A DNA stretch of 64,000 bases from JAPUEK01 sp963815355 (GTDB lineage: Bacteria; Pseudomonadota; Alphaproteobacteria; Rhodobacterales; Rhodobacteraceae): assembly GCA_963815355.1 (NCBI GenBank), contig CAWFGJ010000013.1:124001-188000 (forward strand). The letters are read 5' to 3'. Position 1 is the stretch's first letter, and each line of letters begins with the position of its first letter. The position numbers were made by a program, and so were the translations under genes. The notes below the pieces were generated by a model. That model did not search any database. It had not been told where the DNA came from and worked only from the letters and a program-made list of their open reading frames with translations. Positions 24,599-32,323 of this stretch are shown piece after piece.

Positions 24599-25621
24599 AT
24601 GCGCGTGTATTATGACCGTGACTGTGATGTGAACATCATCAAGGACAAGAAAGTCGCCATCCTCGGCTATGGCAGCCAAGGCCATGCCCATGCGCTGAAC
24701 CTGCGCGATTCGGGTGCGAAGAACCTTGTCGTGGCCCTGCGCGAAGGTTCGCCTTCCGCCAAGAAAGCCGAAGGCGAAGGCCTGAAGGTCATGGGCATCG
24801 CCGAAGCCGCCGCTTGGGCTGATCTGATCATGTTCACCATGCCGGATGAGCTGCAGGCCGCGACCTACAAGAAATACGTCCACGACAATATCCGTGACGG
24901 CGCAGCAATCGCCTTCGCCCATGGTCTCAACATCCACTTCGGCCTGATCGAGACCAAGCCCGGCGTTGACGTCATCATGATGGCACCGAAAGGCCCTGGC
25001 CACACCGTGCGCGGCGAATACACCAAGGGCGGCGGCGTGCCCTGCCTCGTGGCTGTGCACCAGGACGCAACGGGCAAGGCGATGGAAATCGGCCTGTCCT
25101 ATTGCTCGGGCATCGGCGGCGGTCGTTCCGGCATCATCGAGACCAACTTCCGTCAGGAATGCGAAACCGACCTGTTCGGCGAACAGGCCGTTCTGTGTGG
25201 CGGTTTGGTTGAACTGATCCGCATGGGCTTTGAAACGCTGGTCGAAGCGGGCTACGAGCCGGAAATGGCTTACTTCGAGTGCCTGCACGAAGTGAAGCTG
25301 ATCGTTGACCTGATCTATGAAGGCGGCATCGCCAACATGGACTACTCGATCTCGAACACCGCAGAATATGGCCAGTACGTTTCCGGCCCGCGCATCCTGC
25401 CGTATGACGAGACCAAGGCCCGCATGAAAGCCGTGCTGTCCGACATCCAATCCGGCAAATTCGTCCGCGATTTCATGCTGGAAAACGCTGTGGGCCAGCC
25501 CACGATCAAAGCCTCGCGCCGGTCCAACGACGAGCACCAGATCGAGCTGGTCGGCAAGAAACTGCGCGACATGATGCCGTGGATCTCCAAGGGCAAGATG
25601 GTCGACAAGGCCCGCAACTAA
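24599..25621 (+). CDS. ilvC: Ketol-acid reductoisomerase
   Basis: Class I (short) enzyme of valine, leucine and isoleucine synthesis, converting acetolactate or acetohydroxybutyrate with NADPH and Mg2+. It has 340 residues, the standard class I length. The Rossmann motif GYGSQGHAHALNLRDSG is near residue 25. The catalytic domain shows DLFGEQ and YFECLHE with the metal-binding Asp and Glu. I chose the ATG at 24599 (AAGGAG seven bases before), although an open frame runs upstream. A strong terminator follows. Confidence 0.97.
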   Translation: MRVYYDRDCDVNIIKDKKVAILGYGSQGHAHALNLRDSGAKNLVVALREGSPSAKKAEGEGLKVMGIAEAAAWADLIMFTMPDELQAATYKKYVHDNIRDGAAIAFAHGLNIHFGLIETKPGVDVIMMAPKGPGHTVRGEYTKGGGVPCLVAVHQDATGKAMEIGLSYCSGIGGGRSGIIETNFRQECETDLFGEQAVLCGGLVELIRMGFETLVEAGYEPEMAYFECLHEVKLIVDLIYEGGIANMDYSISNTAEYGQYVSGPRILPYDETKARMKAVLSDIQSGKFVRDFMLENAVGQPTIKASRRSNDEHQIELVGKKLRDMMPWISKGKMVDKARN

Positions 25622-25670
25622 GCGGCCTCACCCATCGGGTCCGCCCGGTTGGTGCGCCATTCAAGATCAA

Positions 25671-25698
25671 GGGCGGCCCGATGGGTCGCCCTTTTTTT
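25671..25698 (+). terminator. Intrinsic terminator of ilvC
   Basis: GGGCGGCCC pairs with GGGTCGCCC (eight pairs plus one G-T) around a short loop and is followed by seven T residues. Confidence 0.9.
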
Positions 25699-25801
25699 CA
25701 TGGCGCGCGAGGGCTCTGGACAGTGACCCGCCCTTGGCACAGGCTGGCAGCGCGAAGCGGCGGCAAACGGTGCCGCCCAAGGCAGCAGCAGGGCGCAAGA
25801 C

Positions 25802-26566
25802 ATGGGACGACTGGCAGGCAAAGTGGCGCTGATCTCGGGCGGGGCGACGGGGATGGGCGGGGCGGCCTCGGTCCTGTTTGCCGCCGAAGGGGCGCGGGTC
25901 ATCATCCTTGACCGCAATCTGGACGAGGCGCGGGCGCGGGTGGCCGAAATCACCGCCGCGGGCGGTCAGGCGCTGGCCCTGCCCTGCGATGTGTCGGACG
26001 CAACTCAGGTGACGGCCGCCGTGGCGCAGGCCGAACAGGCCTTTGGCCCGATCACCGTGCTGTTCAACCACGCCGGCACCATCGTCATCAAACCCTTCCT
26101 TGAGACCACCGAAGAGGAATGGGACTGGCTGCACGCCGTCAACGTCAAGTCGATGTTTCTGGTCACCAAGGCCGTCCTGCCCGGCATGATCGCCGCGGGG
26201 GGTGGGTCGATCGTCTGCACCTCGTCGATCAGCGCTGTGGCGGGCACCCCGATGGAGGTGCTTTATGACACCACCAAGGGCGCGGTCCACATGTTCGCCC
26301 GCGCCATCGCCGTGGAATTCCGCGACCGCGGCATCCGCTGCAACGCCGTCTGCCCCGGCTTCATCGAAACCCCGCATGGCCTGCGTGAGGTGCGCGACCT
26401 GCAGGCCTTGGGCGTGGATGTGTCAGAGCCCGCCATCATCGCCGCTCAGGGCCGCATCGGCAAAGCGGTCGAGGTGGCACAGGCCGCGCTGTTTCTGGCC
26501 AGCGACGAGGCAAGCTTTGTGAACGGCACGCATCTGTTCGTCGACAACGGCTTTACCGCGATCTGA
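25802..26566 (+). CDS. Short-chain dehydrogenase/reductase
   Basis: NAD(P)-dependent oxidoreductase of 254 residues, classical SDR. The cofactor motif GGATGMGG is near residue 13, NHAG near 87, the catalytic Ser is in CTSSISAV near 139, and Y-D-T-T-K gives the Tyr/Lys pair near 157. PGFIETPHG closes the cofactor site. The substrate is unknown. There is no obvious ribosome site. The gene converges on the aldehyde dehydrogenase with a gap of only 5 bp and no terminator. Confidence 0.87.
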   Translation: MGRLAGKVALISGGATGMGGAASVLFAAEGARVIILDRNLDEARARVAEITAAGGQALALPCDVSDATQVTAAVAQAEQAFGPITVLFNHAGTIVIKPFLETTEEEWDWLHAVNVKSMFLVTKAVLPGMIAAGGGSIVCTSSISAVAGTPMEVLYDTTKGAVHMFARAIAVEFRDRGIRCNAVCPGFIETPHGLREVRDLQALGVDVSEPAIIAAQGRIGKAVEVAQAALFLASDEASFVNGTHLFVDNGFTAI

Positions 26567-26571
26567 CAGTG

Positions 26572-27960
26572 CTACCGTATGATCCGCAGCAAGACCTGCA
26601 CCAGCCGCCTGACCCTTGCCCCATAGGGCGGGAACAGCAGCGGCATCAGGGTAAAGCGGTTGGTCAGCACCGGTTTGGCATGGGAAAACGCGTCAAACCC
26701 GGCCTTGCCATGGCCCGCGCCCATGCCAGAATTGCCTACTCCACCAAAGGGCAGGTTGGAATGGACAAAGGGCAGCACCGTCAGGTTCACGGCCAAAGAG
26801 CCAGAGCTTGTCTCGGCCCGCAGCCGGTTGATCAGCGCCGTGTCACGGGCAAAGGCATAGAGTGTCAGGGGCTTGGGGGCCGCATTGATTGCCGAAATCA
26901 CCTGCGCCAGATCGCGGTAAGGGATCAGCGGTAACAGCGGGCCAAATATTTCCTGATCGGCCAGACGCATCTCGGGCGTAACCCCGGTGATCAGCCGCGG
27001 GGCAAGTGACAACTGGTCGGGCCGGTCCGCGCCCAAAGCCTCAACCGCAGCGCCCTTTGCCAAGGCATCGGCCACAAGGCCGGACAGTCGGTCATAATGA
27101 TGGGCGTTGACGATCCGCGCCATATCGCGGCGCTCTGCCCCAAAACCAGCCGCAAAGGCCGCGCGTAACGCGGCGCGCATCGGCTCCATCAGTGGCTCTG
27201 GCACATAGACGTGATCCGGCGCAACACACACCTGCCCCGCGTTCAACCCTTTGCCCCAAGCAACCCAGCGCGCCGCGGCGGCAAGATCGGCACCCTCGCC
27301 GATCACCACCGGGGATTTGCCGCCCAACTCCAGCGTCACCGGGGTCAGATGCTGTGCAGCGGCGGCCATGACCAACTTGCCCACCGCCGGGCTGCCGGTG
27401 AAGAACACATGGTCAAAGGGCAGTGCCAGCAGCGCTTGCGCCGTGTCCGCCCCGCCTTCAACCACCGTCACCAGATCCGGCAGGCAGGCCGCGATCCGCC
27501 CCAAAAGCGCCGAGGTCGCGGGCGTCATCTCGGACGGTTTGACCACCACCGCATTGCCCGCCGCCACGGCCGAGATCATTGGCACCAGCGACAGCATCAT
27601 CGGAAAGTTCCACGGCGCGATCACCAGAACCACGCCCTTGGGCTGCGGATGCAGCGCCGCCGTCGTGCCCAGCATCAAGAACGTGGGCCAGACGCGCCGG
27701 CCCCGCATCCAGCCGCGCAGGTGGCGCTTAGCGTGGGAAATCTCGGCCAGCACCGGCAACAGCTCTGTCAGTTCGGCCTCGGTCGCCGATTTCCCCAAAT
27801 CCGCAGCCAGCGCGGCCAAAATCTCGGCCCGATGCGCCAGAACCGCCTTGGACAGCGCCGTGAGCGCCGCCAACCGGGCCCGCCGGTCAAAAGTCAGCCG
27901 GCGTGCCACTGAGCCAGCGCGAAGCGCGTCAAACCGCGCAAGAAGAGAGTCGTTGTTCAT
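26572..27960 (-). CDS. Aldehyde dehydrogenase, coniferyl/fatty-aldehyde type
   Basis: NAD(P)-dependent aldehyde dehydrogenase of 462 residues, related to class 3 and coniferyl aldehyde dehydrogenases. APWNFPM is near residue 115, the general-base Glu is in LELGGKSP near 210, and the nucleophile Cys is in NAGQVCVAPDHV near 244. PFGGVGNSGMG lies in the C-terminal part. A basic, hydrophobic tail (LLFPPYGARVRRLVQVLLRI) could attach it to the membrane, as in class 3 fatty-aldehyde enzymes. The true substrate is not known. Confidence 0.87.
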   Translation of the reverse strand: MNNDSLLARFDALRAGSVARRLTFDRRARLAALTALSKAVLAHRAEILAALAADLGKSATEAELTELLPVLAEISHAKRHLRGWMRGRRVWPTFLMLGTTAALHPQPKGVVLVIAPWNFPMMLSLVPMISAVAAGNAVVVKPSEMTPATSALLGRIAACLPDLVTVVEGGADTAQALLALPFDHVFFTGSPAVGKLVMAAAAQHLTPVTLELGGKSPVVIGEGADLAAAARWVAWGKGLNAGQVCVAPDHVYVPEPLMEPMRAALRAAFAAGFGAERRDMARIVNAHHYDRLSGLVADALAKGAAVEALGADRPDQLSLAPRLITGVTPEMRLADQEIFGPLLPLIPYRDLAQVISAINAAPKPLTLYAFARDTALINRLRAETSSGSLAVNLTVLPFVHSNLPFGGVGNSGMGAGHGKAGFDAFSHAKPVLTNRFTLMPLLFPPYGARVRRLVQVLLRIIR

Positions 27961-27966
27961 GCCCCA

Positions 27967-27991
27967 GCCTTGCCGGGCCTGCCCGCAAGGC
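27967..27991 (-). terminator. Weak hairpin between glmM and the aldehyde dehydrogenase
   Basis: GCCTTGC and GCAAGGC form a 7-bp stem 18 bases past the glmM stop. There is no T-run, so a terminator function is only tentative. Confidence 0.25.
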
Positions 27992-28008
27992 GCAAGCTCG
28001 ACGATGCG

Positions 28009-29352
28009 TCAAACCGCGGCAGAAACCGCCTCGACGATCTCATCGACGACAGAGGTCAGCATCGCCTCGTCTTCGCATTCGGCCATCACCCGGATCAACG
28101 GCTCTGTTCCGGATTTACGGATCAACAAACGACCCTTGCCCCGGATGCGATCAAAATTGGCGCGGATCACGGCCTTGACGGCCTCAGATTCCAGCGGCTG
28201 GCCACCGGCAGCAAAGCGCACGTTCTTAAGCAACTGCGGTACCGTTTCAAACTGGCGGACCAACTGGCTTGCGCGTTGACCCGAGTGCGCCATCGCCGCA
28301 AGGAACTGCAAACCCGCGATCAATCCATCGCCGGTGGTTGCATAATCGGTCATCACGATATGGCCCGATTGCTCGCCGCCCAGATTGAACCCACCCCGGC
28401 GCATCGCCTCGACGACATAGCGGTCACCCACAGCCGTGCGTTCCAGCCGCAGACCCCGGCCCTCCAGAAACCGCTCCAACCCCAGATTGGACATGACCGT
28501 CGCCACCAAAGTATTGCCGCGCAACCGACCCTCTTCGGCCCAGCGGGCAGCCAAAAGCGCCATGATCTGATCGCCGTCCGCGACTTGGCCGCGCTCGTCC
28601 AGGATCATCACCCGGTCCGCGTCGCCGTCCAGACAAATCCCGACATCTGCCCCATGCGCGACAACCGCCTCTGCTGCGGTCTGGGTATAGGTAGACCCAC
28701 AACGGTCATTGATGTTCTTACCGTTCGGCGCAACGCCAACCGGAATGACCTCGGCACCCAGTTCCCAAAGCACCTCGGGCGCGGCCTTGTAGGCGGCCCC
28801 GTTCGCGCAATCGATCACCACCTTTAGCCCGTCAAGCTGCAACCCACCCGGAAAGGTCGTCTTGGCATATTCCTGATAGCGCCCGCGCGCGTCGTCGATC
28901 CGCTTGGCACGACCGATGTTCTCGGGCTTGGCAGGCAGCAGTTCCCCTTCGACCAAGGCTTCAATCTCGGCCTCGGCAGCATCGGAAAGCTTGAACCCGT
29001 CCGGCCCAAAAAACTTGATGCCATTGTCCTCATGCGGGTTATGGCTTGCCGAAATCATCACCCCGACATCCGCCCGCATGGAGCGCGTCAAGAAGCCCAC
29101 GGCCGGTGTTGGCACCGGCCCCAACAGCAACACATTCATCCCCGTCGACGTCAGCCCTGCCGTCAGCGCATTTTCCAGCATATAGCCCGACAGCCGCGTG
29201 TCCTTGCCAATCACCACCCGATGCTCGGTTGACCCATCGCGCCGGAAGAACCGGCCCGCCGCGGCCCCCAACTTCAACGCCATCTCGGCGGTCATCGGAT
29301 AGGTGTTGGCCCGGCCACGCACCCCGTCGGTCCCGAAAAGCTTCCGTGTCAT
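28009..29352 (-). CDS. glmM: Phosphoglucosamine mutase
   Basis: Converts glucosamine-6-phosphate to glucosamine-1-phosphate for peptidoglycan and lipopolysaccharide synthesis. It has 447 residues. The phosphoserine loop is MISASHNPHEDNG (near 100), the metal loop is CLDGDADRVM (near 240), and the phosphate-binding loop is KSGTEPLIRVM near the C-terminus. I start at the ATG at 29352 (MTRKLFGTDG), with AGGAG upstream. It overlaps the folP stop by ATGA, so folP-glmM is a coupled pair, a common bacterial order. Confidence 0.96.
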   Translation of the reverse strand: MTRKLFGTDGVRGRANTYPMTAEMALKLGAAAGRFFRRDGSTEHRVVIGKDTRLSGYMLENALTAGLTSTGMNVLLLGPVPTPAVGFLTRSMRADVGVMISASHNPHEDNGIKFFGPDGFKLSDAAEAEIEALVEGELLPAKPENIGRAKRIDDARGRYQEYAKTTFPGGLQLDGLKVVIDCANGAAYKAAPEVLWELGAEVIPVGVAPNGKNINDRCGSTYTQTAAEAVVAHGADVGICLDGDADRVMILDERGQVADGDQIMALLAARWAEEGRLRGNTLVATVMSNLGLERFLEGRGLRLERTAVGDRYVVEAMRRGGFNLGGEQSGHIVMTDYATTGDGLIAGLQFLAAMAHSGQRASQLVRQFETVPQLLKNVRFAAGGQPLESEAVKAVIRANFDRIRGKGRLLIRKSGTEPLIRVMAECEDEAMLTSVVDEIVEAVSAAV

Positions 29353-30359
29353 GTCTGCACTCCTTGCGTGACCGCCCGCCATAAAGACAGCGCCTGCCGG
29401 GTTTCGGCCACGTCATGAACTCGTATCATTTGAACACCCTGTGCAACGCCACACAGCGCGACAGCCAAAGACCCCGGCATCCGGCGCGAGGCTTCGGCCT
29501 CGGCCCCGATGGTGCCGATGAACCGCTTGCGGCTGGCACCCAACAACACCGGCAATCCCAAGGCATGGAACAGCGACAGCCGTTGCAACAGCGTCAGATT
29601 ATGCGCCAGCGTCTTCCCAAATCCAATGCCCGGATCAATCGCCAACCGGTGGCGCGCAATCCCCGCCGCCTCTGCCGCCGCCACCCGCGCGGCCAGCGCG
29701 TCGTACACATCCAGCAACACATCGTCATAATAGGGATCATCTTGCATGGTTTGCGGGGTGGCGATGGAATGCATCAACACCACGGGCACCGCCGCCTCAC
29801 ACGCCACCCGCGCCATCTGCGGATCATAGGATAGCGCCGTCACATCATTCAGCAGGCTGGCCCCCGCGGCAAAGGCCGCCTGCGCCACCGCCGCCTTGCG
29901 CGTATCAATGGAGATCGGCCCCTCCAAACCACCCGCCCGAAGGGCTGCAATCACCGGGGCGGTGCGCTGGATTTCCTCGGCCTCTGCCACGTCTTTTGCG
30001 CCGGGGCGGGTGCTTTCGCCGCCGATGTCCAGAATATCGGCCCCCGCGGCCATAACCCGCGCCTGCATCACCGCCGCTTCTGGCCGCAAGAACAAACCGC
30101 CGTCGGAAAAGCTGTCGGGGGTCACGTTCAAGATGCCCATGATCCGTGGCTGATCCAAGCACAGCCCGCCGAAATCAGGCCGCGCGGCGGTCAAGACCTC
30201 TCGTTGCACGTCGGATAACGCCGCCGCCGGAACCAGTTCCGGCGCGCGACCGCGCTCCAGCACTTCTACACGGTCGAACCAGCACCACCCCGCCGCCAGC
30301 GTCAAAGCGCCCTTTGGTCGGGCGGGATCGGTCATCAAAAGGGGGCGGATATAAGTCAT
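29349..30359 (-). CDS. folP: Dihydropteroate synthase
   Basis: Joins p-aminobenzoate to dihydropterin pyrophosphate in folate synthesis and is the sulfonamide target. It has 336 residues, a little longer than E. coli FolP because of about 65 extra N-terminal residues. Pterin-site motifs: GILNVTPDSFSDGG near 75, GGESTRPGA near 112, and DPGIGFGKT near 247. It lies between folB (45 bp upstream) and glmM (4-bp overlap). Confidence 0.95.
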   Translation of the reverse strand: MTYIRPLLMTDPARPKGALTLAAGWCWFDRVEVLERGRAPELVPAAALSDVQREVLTAARPDFGGLCLDQPRIMGILNVTPDSFSDGGLFLRPEAAVMQARVMAAGADILDIGGESTRPGAKDVAEAEEIQRTAPVIAALRAGGLEGPISIDTRKAAVAQAAFAAGASLLNDVTALSYDPQMARVACEAAVPVVLMHSIATPQTMQDDPYYDDVLLDVYDALAARVAAAEAAGIARHRLAIDPGIGFGKTLAHNLTLLQRLSLFHALGLPVLLGASRKRFIGTIGAEAEASRRMPGSLAVALCGVAQGVQMIRVHDVAETRQALSLWRAVTQGVQT

Positions 30360-30403
30360 ACAGAGTCGTTAAGACGGCCAGCGCCGCCAAACAAGGGGGA
30401 AGA

Positions 30404-31312
30404 TCAGGCGCGCTCTACCCTCACGCGGCTTCCTGCCGGAAGCTGCACCGCGCCGTGAACGACAAAACGCTCGGCGGCCATCATCTCGGCCAGCCAAAGC
30501 GCCAAAACCACCGGCTCTTGGCTTTGCGGGCCATCGACCGCGTCCAGCACCAGCTTGGACGGGGCCCAGACCACCATCTGACCGCGCTTTACCGCCCAAT
30601 CAATCTCTGTCCGGGTCGCCATCACCACACAGCGCGGATCGCGGGCGGCGAGGGTCCAGGCGTTTTGCTCCATCGCCAGAAGGTCGACGCGCCGCTGGGT
30701 CGGGCGGTGCCCGGTCTGTGGGCGCGCAAAGTCAGGCAGCCCAACCGTCAGGATCACCGGGCGCCCCTCGGCCTGCAAACGGTCCAACCGTTGGGACAGA
30801 TCCGCCGCCGCAATCGCGGGATTGTCCAGGAACACCACCAACGGGTGCAGGGCTGCCTCGTTTCCGTCCTGCCCCACCACCTTCAGCGCCGCCTCAGCCC
30901 GCGAACGGACAATCTCCACGCCCAGCTTATAGGGCCCCACATCCAGCTTTTCGATGCGCACGAAGACCCGCATCGCCTGCGGTTCCGCCAAAATCCGCTC
31001 TGCCAACCGTTCGGCCAGCGTTTCCAACAGATTCAGCCGCTCGGCCGCCAGTTCTGCCGCGATGGACTCGGTGATCCGGTCATAGGACAAAATCAAATCC
31101 ACATCGTCGTTCAGCGGCTGCGGCGCGGGGCGCACCTCAACCACCACGTTGAACAACACGCGCTGGCGATGGCCACGTTCCTTCTGAAACGCCCCGATAT
31201 CCACCTCGACCATATGGTCGCGCAGGGAAATGCGGTCCCGCGGATCGGCACTGGCCGAGGCCGCTGCGCGTTCTTCGGGATGGGCGAAGGCAAGCCGGAT
31301 ATCGTTGGTCAT
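30404..31312 (-). CDS. folB: Dihydroneopterin aldolase with a long C-terminal extension
   Basis: The first ~145 residues are a FolB/DHNA fold: IGAFQKERGHRQ holds the catalytic Glu, ETLAERLAERIL follows, and VRIEKLDVGPYKLG holds the catalytic Lys. The protein is 302 residues, against about 120 for ordinary FolB. The C-terminal ~150 residues are a separate domain that I cannot assign with certainty. The pattern of VVWAP and ALWLAEMMAAERFVVHG resembles the end of the amino-acid-kinase fold of MfnE-type enzymes, which I infer only by eye. I start at the ATG at 31312. folP follows, consistent with folate synthesis. Confidence 0.85.
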   Translation of the reverse strand: MTNDIRLAFAHPEERAAASASADPRDRISLRDHMVEVDIGAFQKERGHRQRVLFNVVVEVRPAPQPLNDDVDLILSYDRITESIAAELAAERLNLLETLAERLAERILAEPQAMRVFVRIEKLDVGPYKLGVEIVRSRAEAALKVVGQDGNEAALHPLVVFLDNPAIAAADLSQRLDRLQAEGRPVILTVGLPDFARPQTGHRPTQRRVDLLAMEQNAWTLAARDPRCVVMATRTEIDWAVKRGQMVVWAPSKLVLDAVDGPQSQEPVVLALWLAEMMAAERFVVHGAVQLPAGSRVRVERA

Positions 31313-31358
31313 TCTGCCCTCCGCAGGCGGCCCCGGCATGCAAGGCCCGGAATCAGTG

Positions 31359-31380
31359 GGGGCAGGCTACTGCCTGCCCC
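31359..31380. terminator. Hairpin between the cell-wall hydrolase and folB
   Basis: GGGGCAGGC and GCCTGCCCC pair perfectly (9 bp) around TACT, 57 bases after the hydrolase stop on the reverse strand. No T-run follows, so it may be an mRNA-end hairpin. Confidence 0.5.
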
Positions 31381-31436
31381 GACGCCCGCCATGCACAAAG
31401 GCGGCAGATTAATCAAGCACCGCGACCCAATCGCAG

Positions 31437-32126
31437 TTAGGGTTGGCGGTAGAACATGTGCGAGCCGATCACCGCAGTCTGGGCAAAGCGCCGCGACCAC
31501 GACGGATTGACCGCCCGTGTGTGGAAATGGGTCGCCCCGCTGGTCAGCGCCCGAGGGGCCCCATCCAGCATGACCCGCGCGATCCGCCCCGCAACTTCGG
31601 CAGCGCCCGCTTCGGACATCACGTCCCGCGCGCCATCGCAGTTGTATGAGAACTGGCACCCGCTTTTTCCGCCCTGCTGCACGACGCCGCAAACCGATTT
31701 CGGGTAGGCCGGGCTGTCGACCCGGTTCAAGATCACTTCGGCCACCGCGAATTCGCCCTTGAGCGACTCGCCGCGCGCCTCAAAGTAGATGGCCTTGCGA
31801 AGGCAGTCCCATTCCGCATCGCCTTCGGGCGAGGGTTGGGCCATCAACCAGTCTTCACTGTAGTTGATCAACACCGGCGCCTTGAGCTTTTGGATCTTGG
31901 CGACGGGAATGTTTGGTTCCACTTTTGGCCCGACAGCAAGAGCTGTGCGCCGTGCCTCTGGTAAGGCGGCAAAAGCAGAATATTCAGCGCCGAGCAAAGA
32001 GGCAAACTGTTGCCCCATCAGTTGGCTCGGATCGTTAGCGTGGCTCACCGTCACATCGGCGTTGGCCGCTCCGCTGAGAACCACCAGCGCCAGCAGCGCA
32101 GAGGTCCAGACTTGGTGCAAGCGCAT
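31437..32126 (-). CDS. Cell wall hydrolase, SleB type
   Basis: Secreted peptidoglycan hydrolase of 229 residues. A signal peptide (about 1-23, ending GAANA) is followed by a linker and the SleB/Hydrolase_2 domain. The catalytic Glu is in IYFEARGE near 116. VAEVILNRVDSPAYPKSVCG, CQFSYNCDG and GATHFHT are family motifs. Family members cleave glycan strands (lytic transglycosylase-like). In non-sporing alphaproteobacteria the role is wall remodelling. The 197 bp upstream contain AT-rich promoter DNA and a palindrome. Confidence 0.9.
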   Translation of the reverse strand: MRLHQVWTSALLALVVLSGAANADVTVSHANDPSQLMGQQFASLLGAEYSAFAALPEARRTALAVGPKVEPNIPVAKIQKLKAPVLINYSEDWLMAQPSPEGDAEWDCLRKAIYFEARGESLKGEFAVAEVILNRVDSPAYPKSVCGVVQQGGKSGCQFSYNCDGARDVMSEAGAAEVAGRIARVMLDGAPRALTSGATHFHTRAVNPSWSRRFAQTAVIGSHMFYRQP

Positions 32127-32265
32127 TATGTCGTCGTCCCGGTTGTTTCAGTCTTATCACGCACGAACCCGTGAAGGGCCCGCCGTGACAGTCGACTCGC
32201 CTAAAGGAAGGTTCCCGGGGCGTCTACCAATGTGGCAAAATTACAACGCATTTAAGGTGATTCTC

Positions 32266-32279
32266 GGCGGAATTCCGCC
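32266..32279. promoter_or_regulatory. 14-bp perfect palindrome upstream of the cell-wall hydrolase gene
   Basis: GGCGGAATTCCGCC reads the same on both strands and lies about 140 bases before the hydrolase start, and 45 bases after the PPDK-like gene. An imperfect hairpin (CCTTAAAGT / ACTTTAGG, 32285-32304) sits beside it. Operator or transcript-end hairpin: cannot be decided. Confidence 0.35.
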
Positions 32280-32323
32280 ATTAACCTTAAAGTTTCACTT
32301 TAGGAAACAATCGCAACCGTCTG

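Noticed and set aside
30146..31510. Forward-strand open frame of 454 codons over folB
   Set aside because: Antisense to folB and the folP promoter end; no family features.
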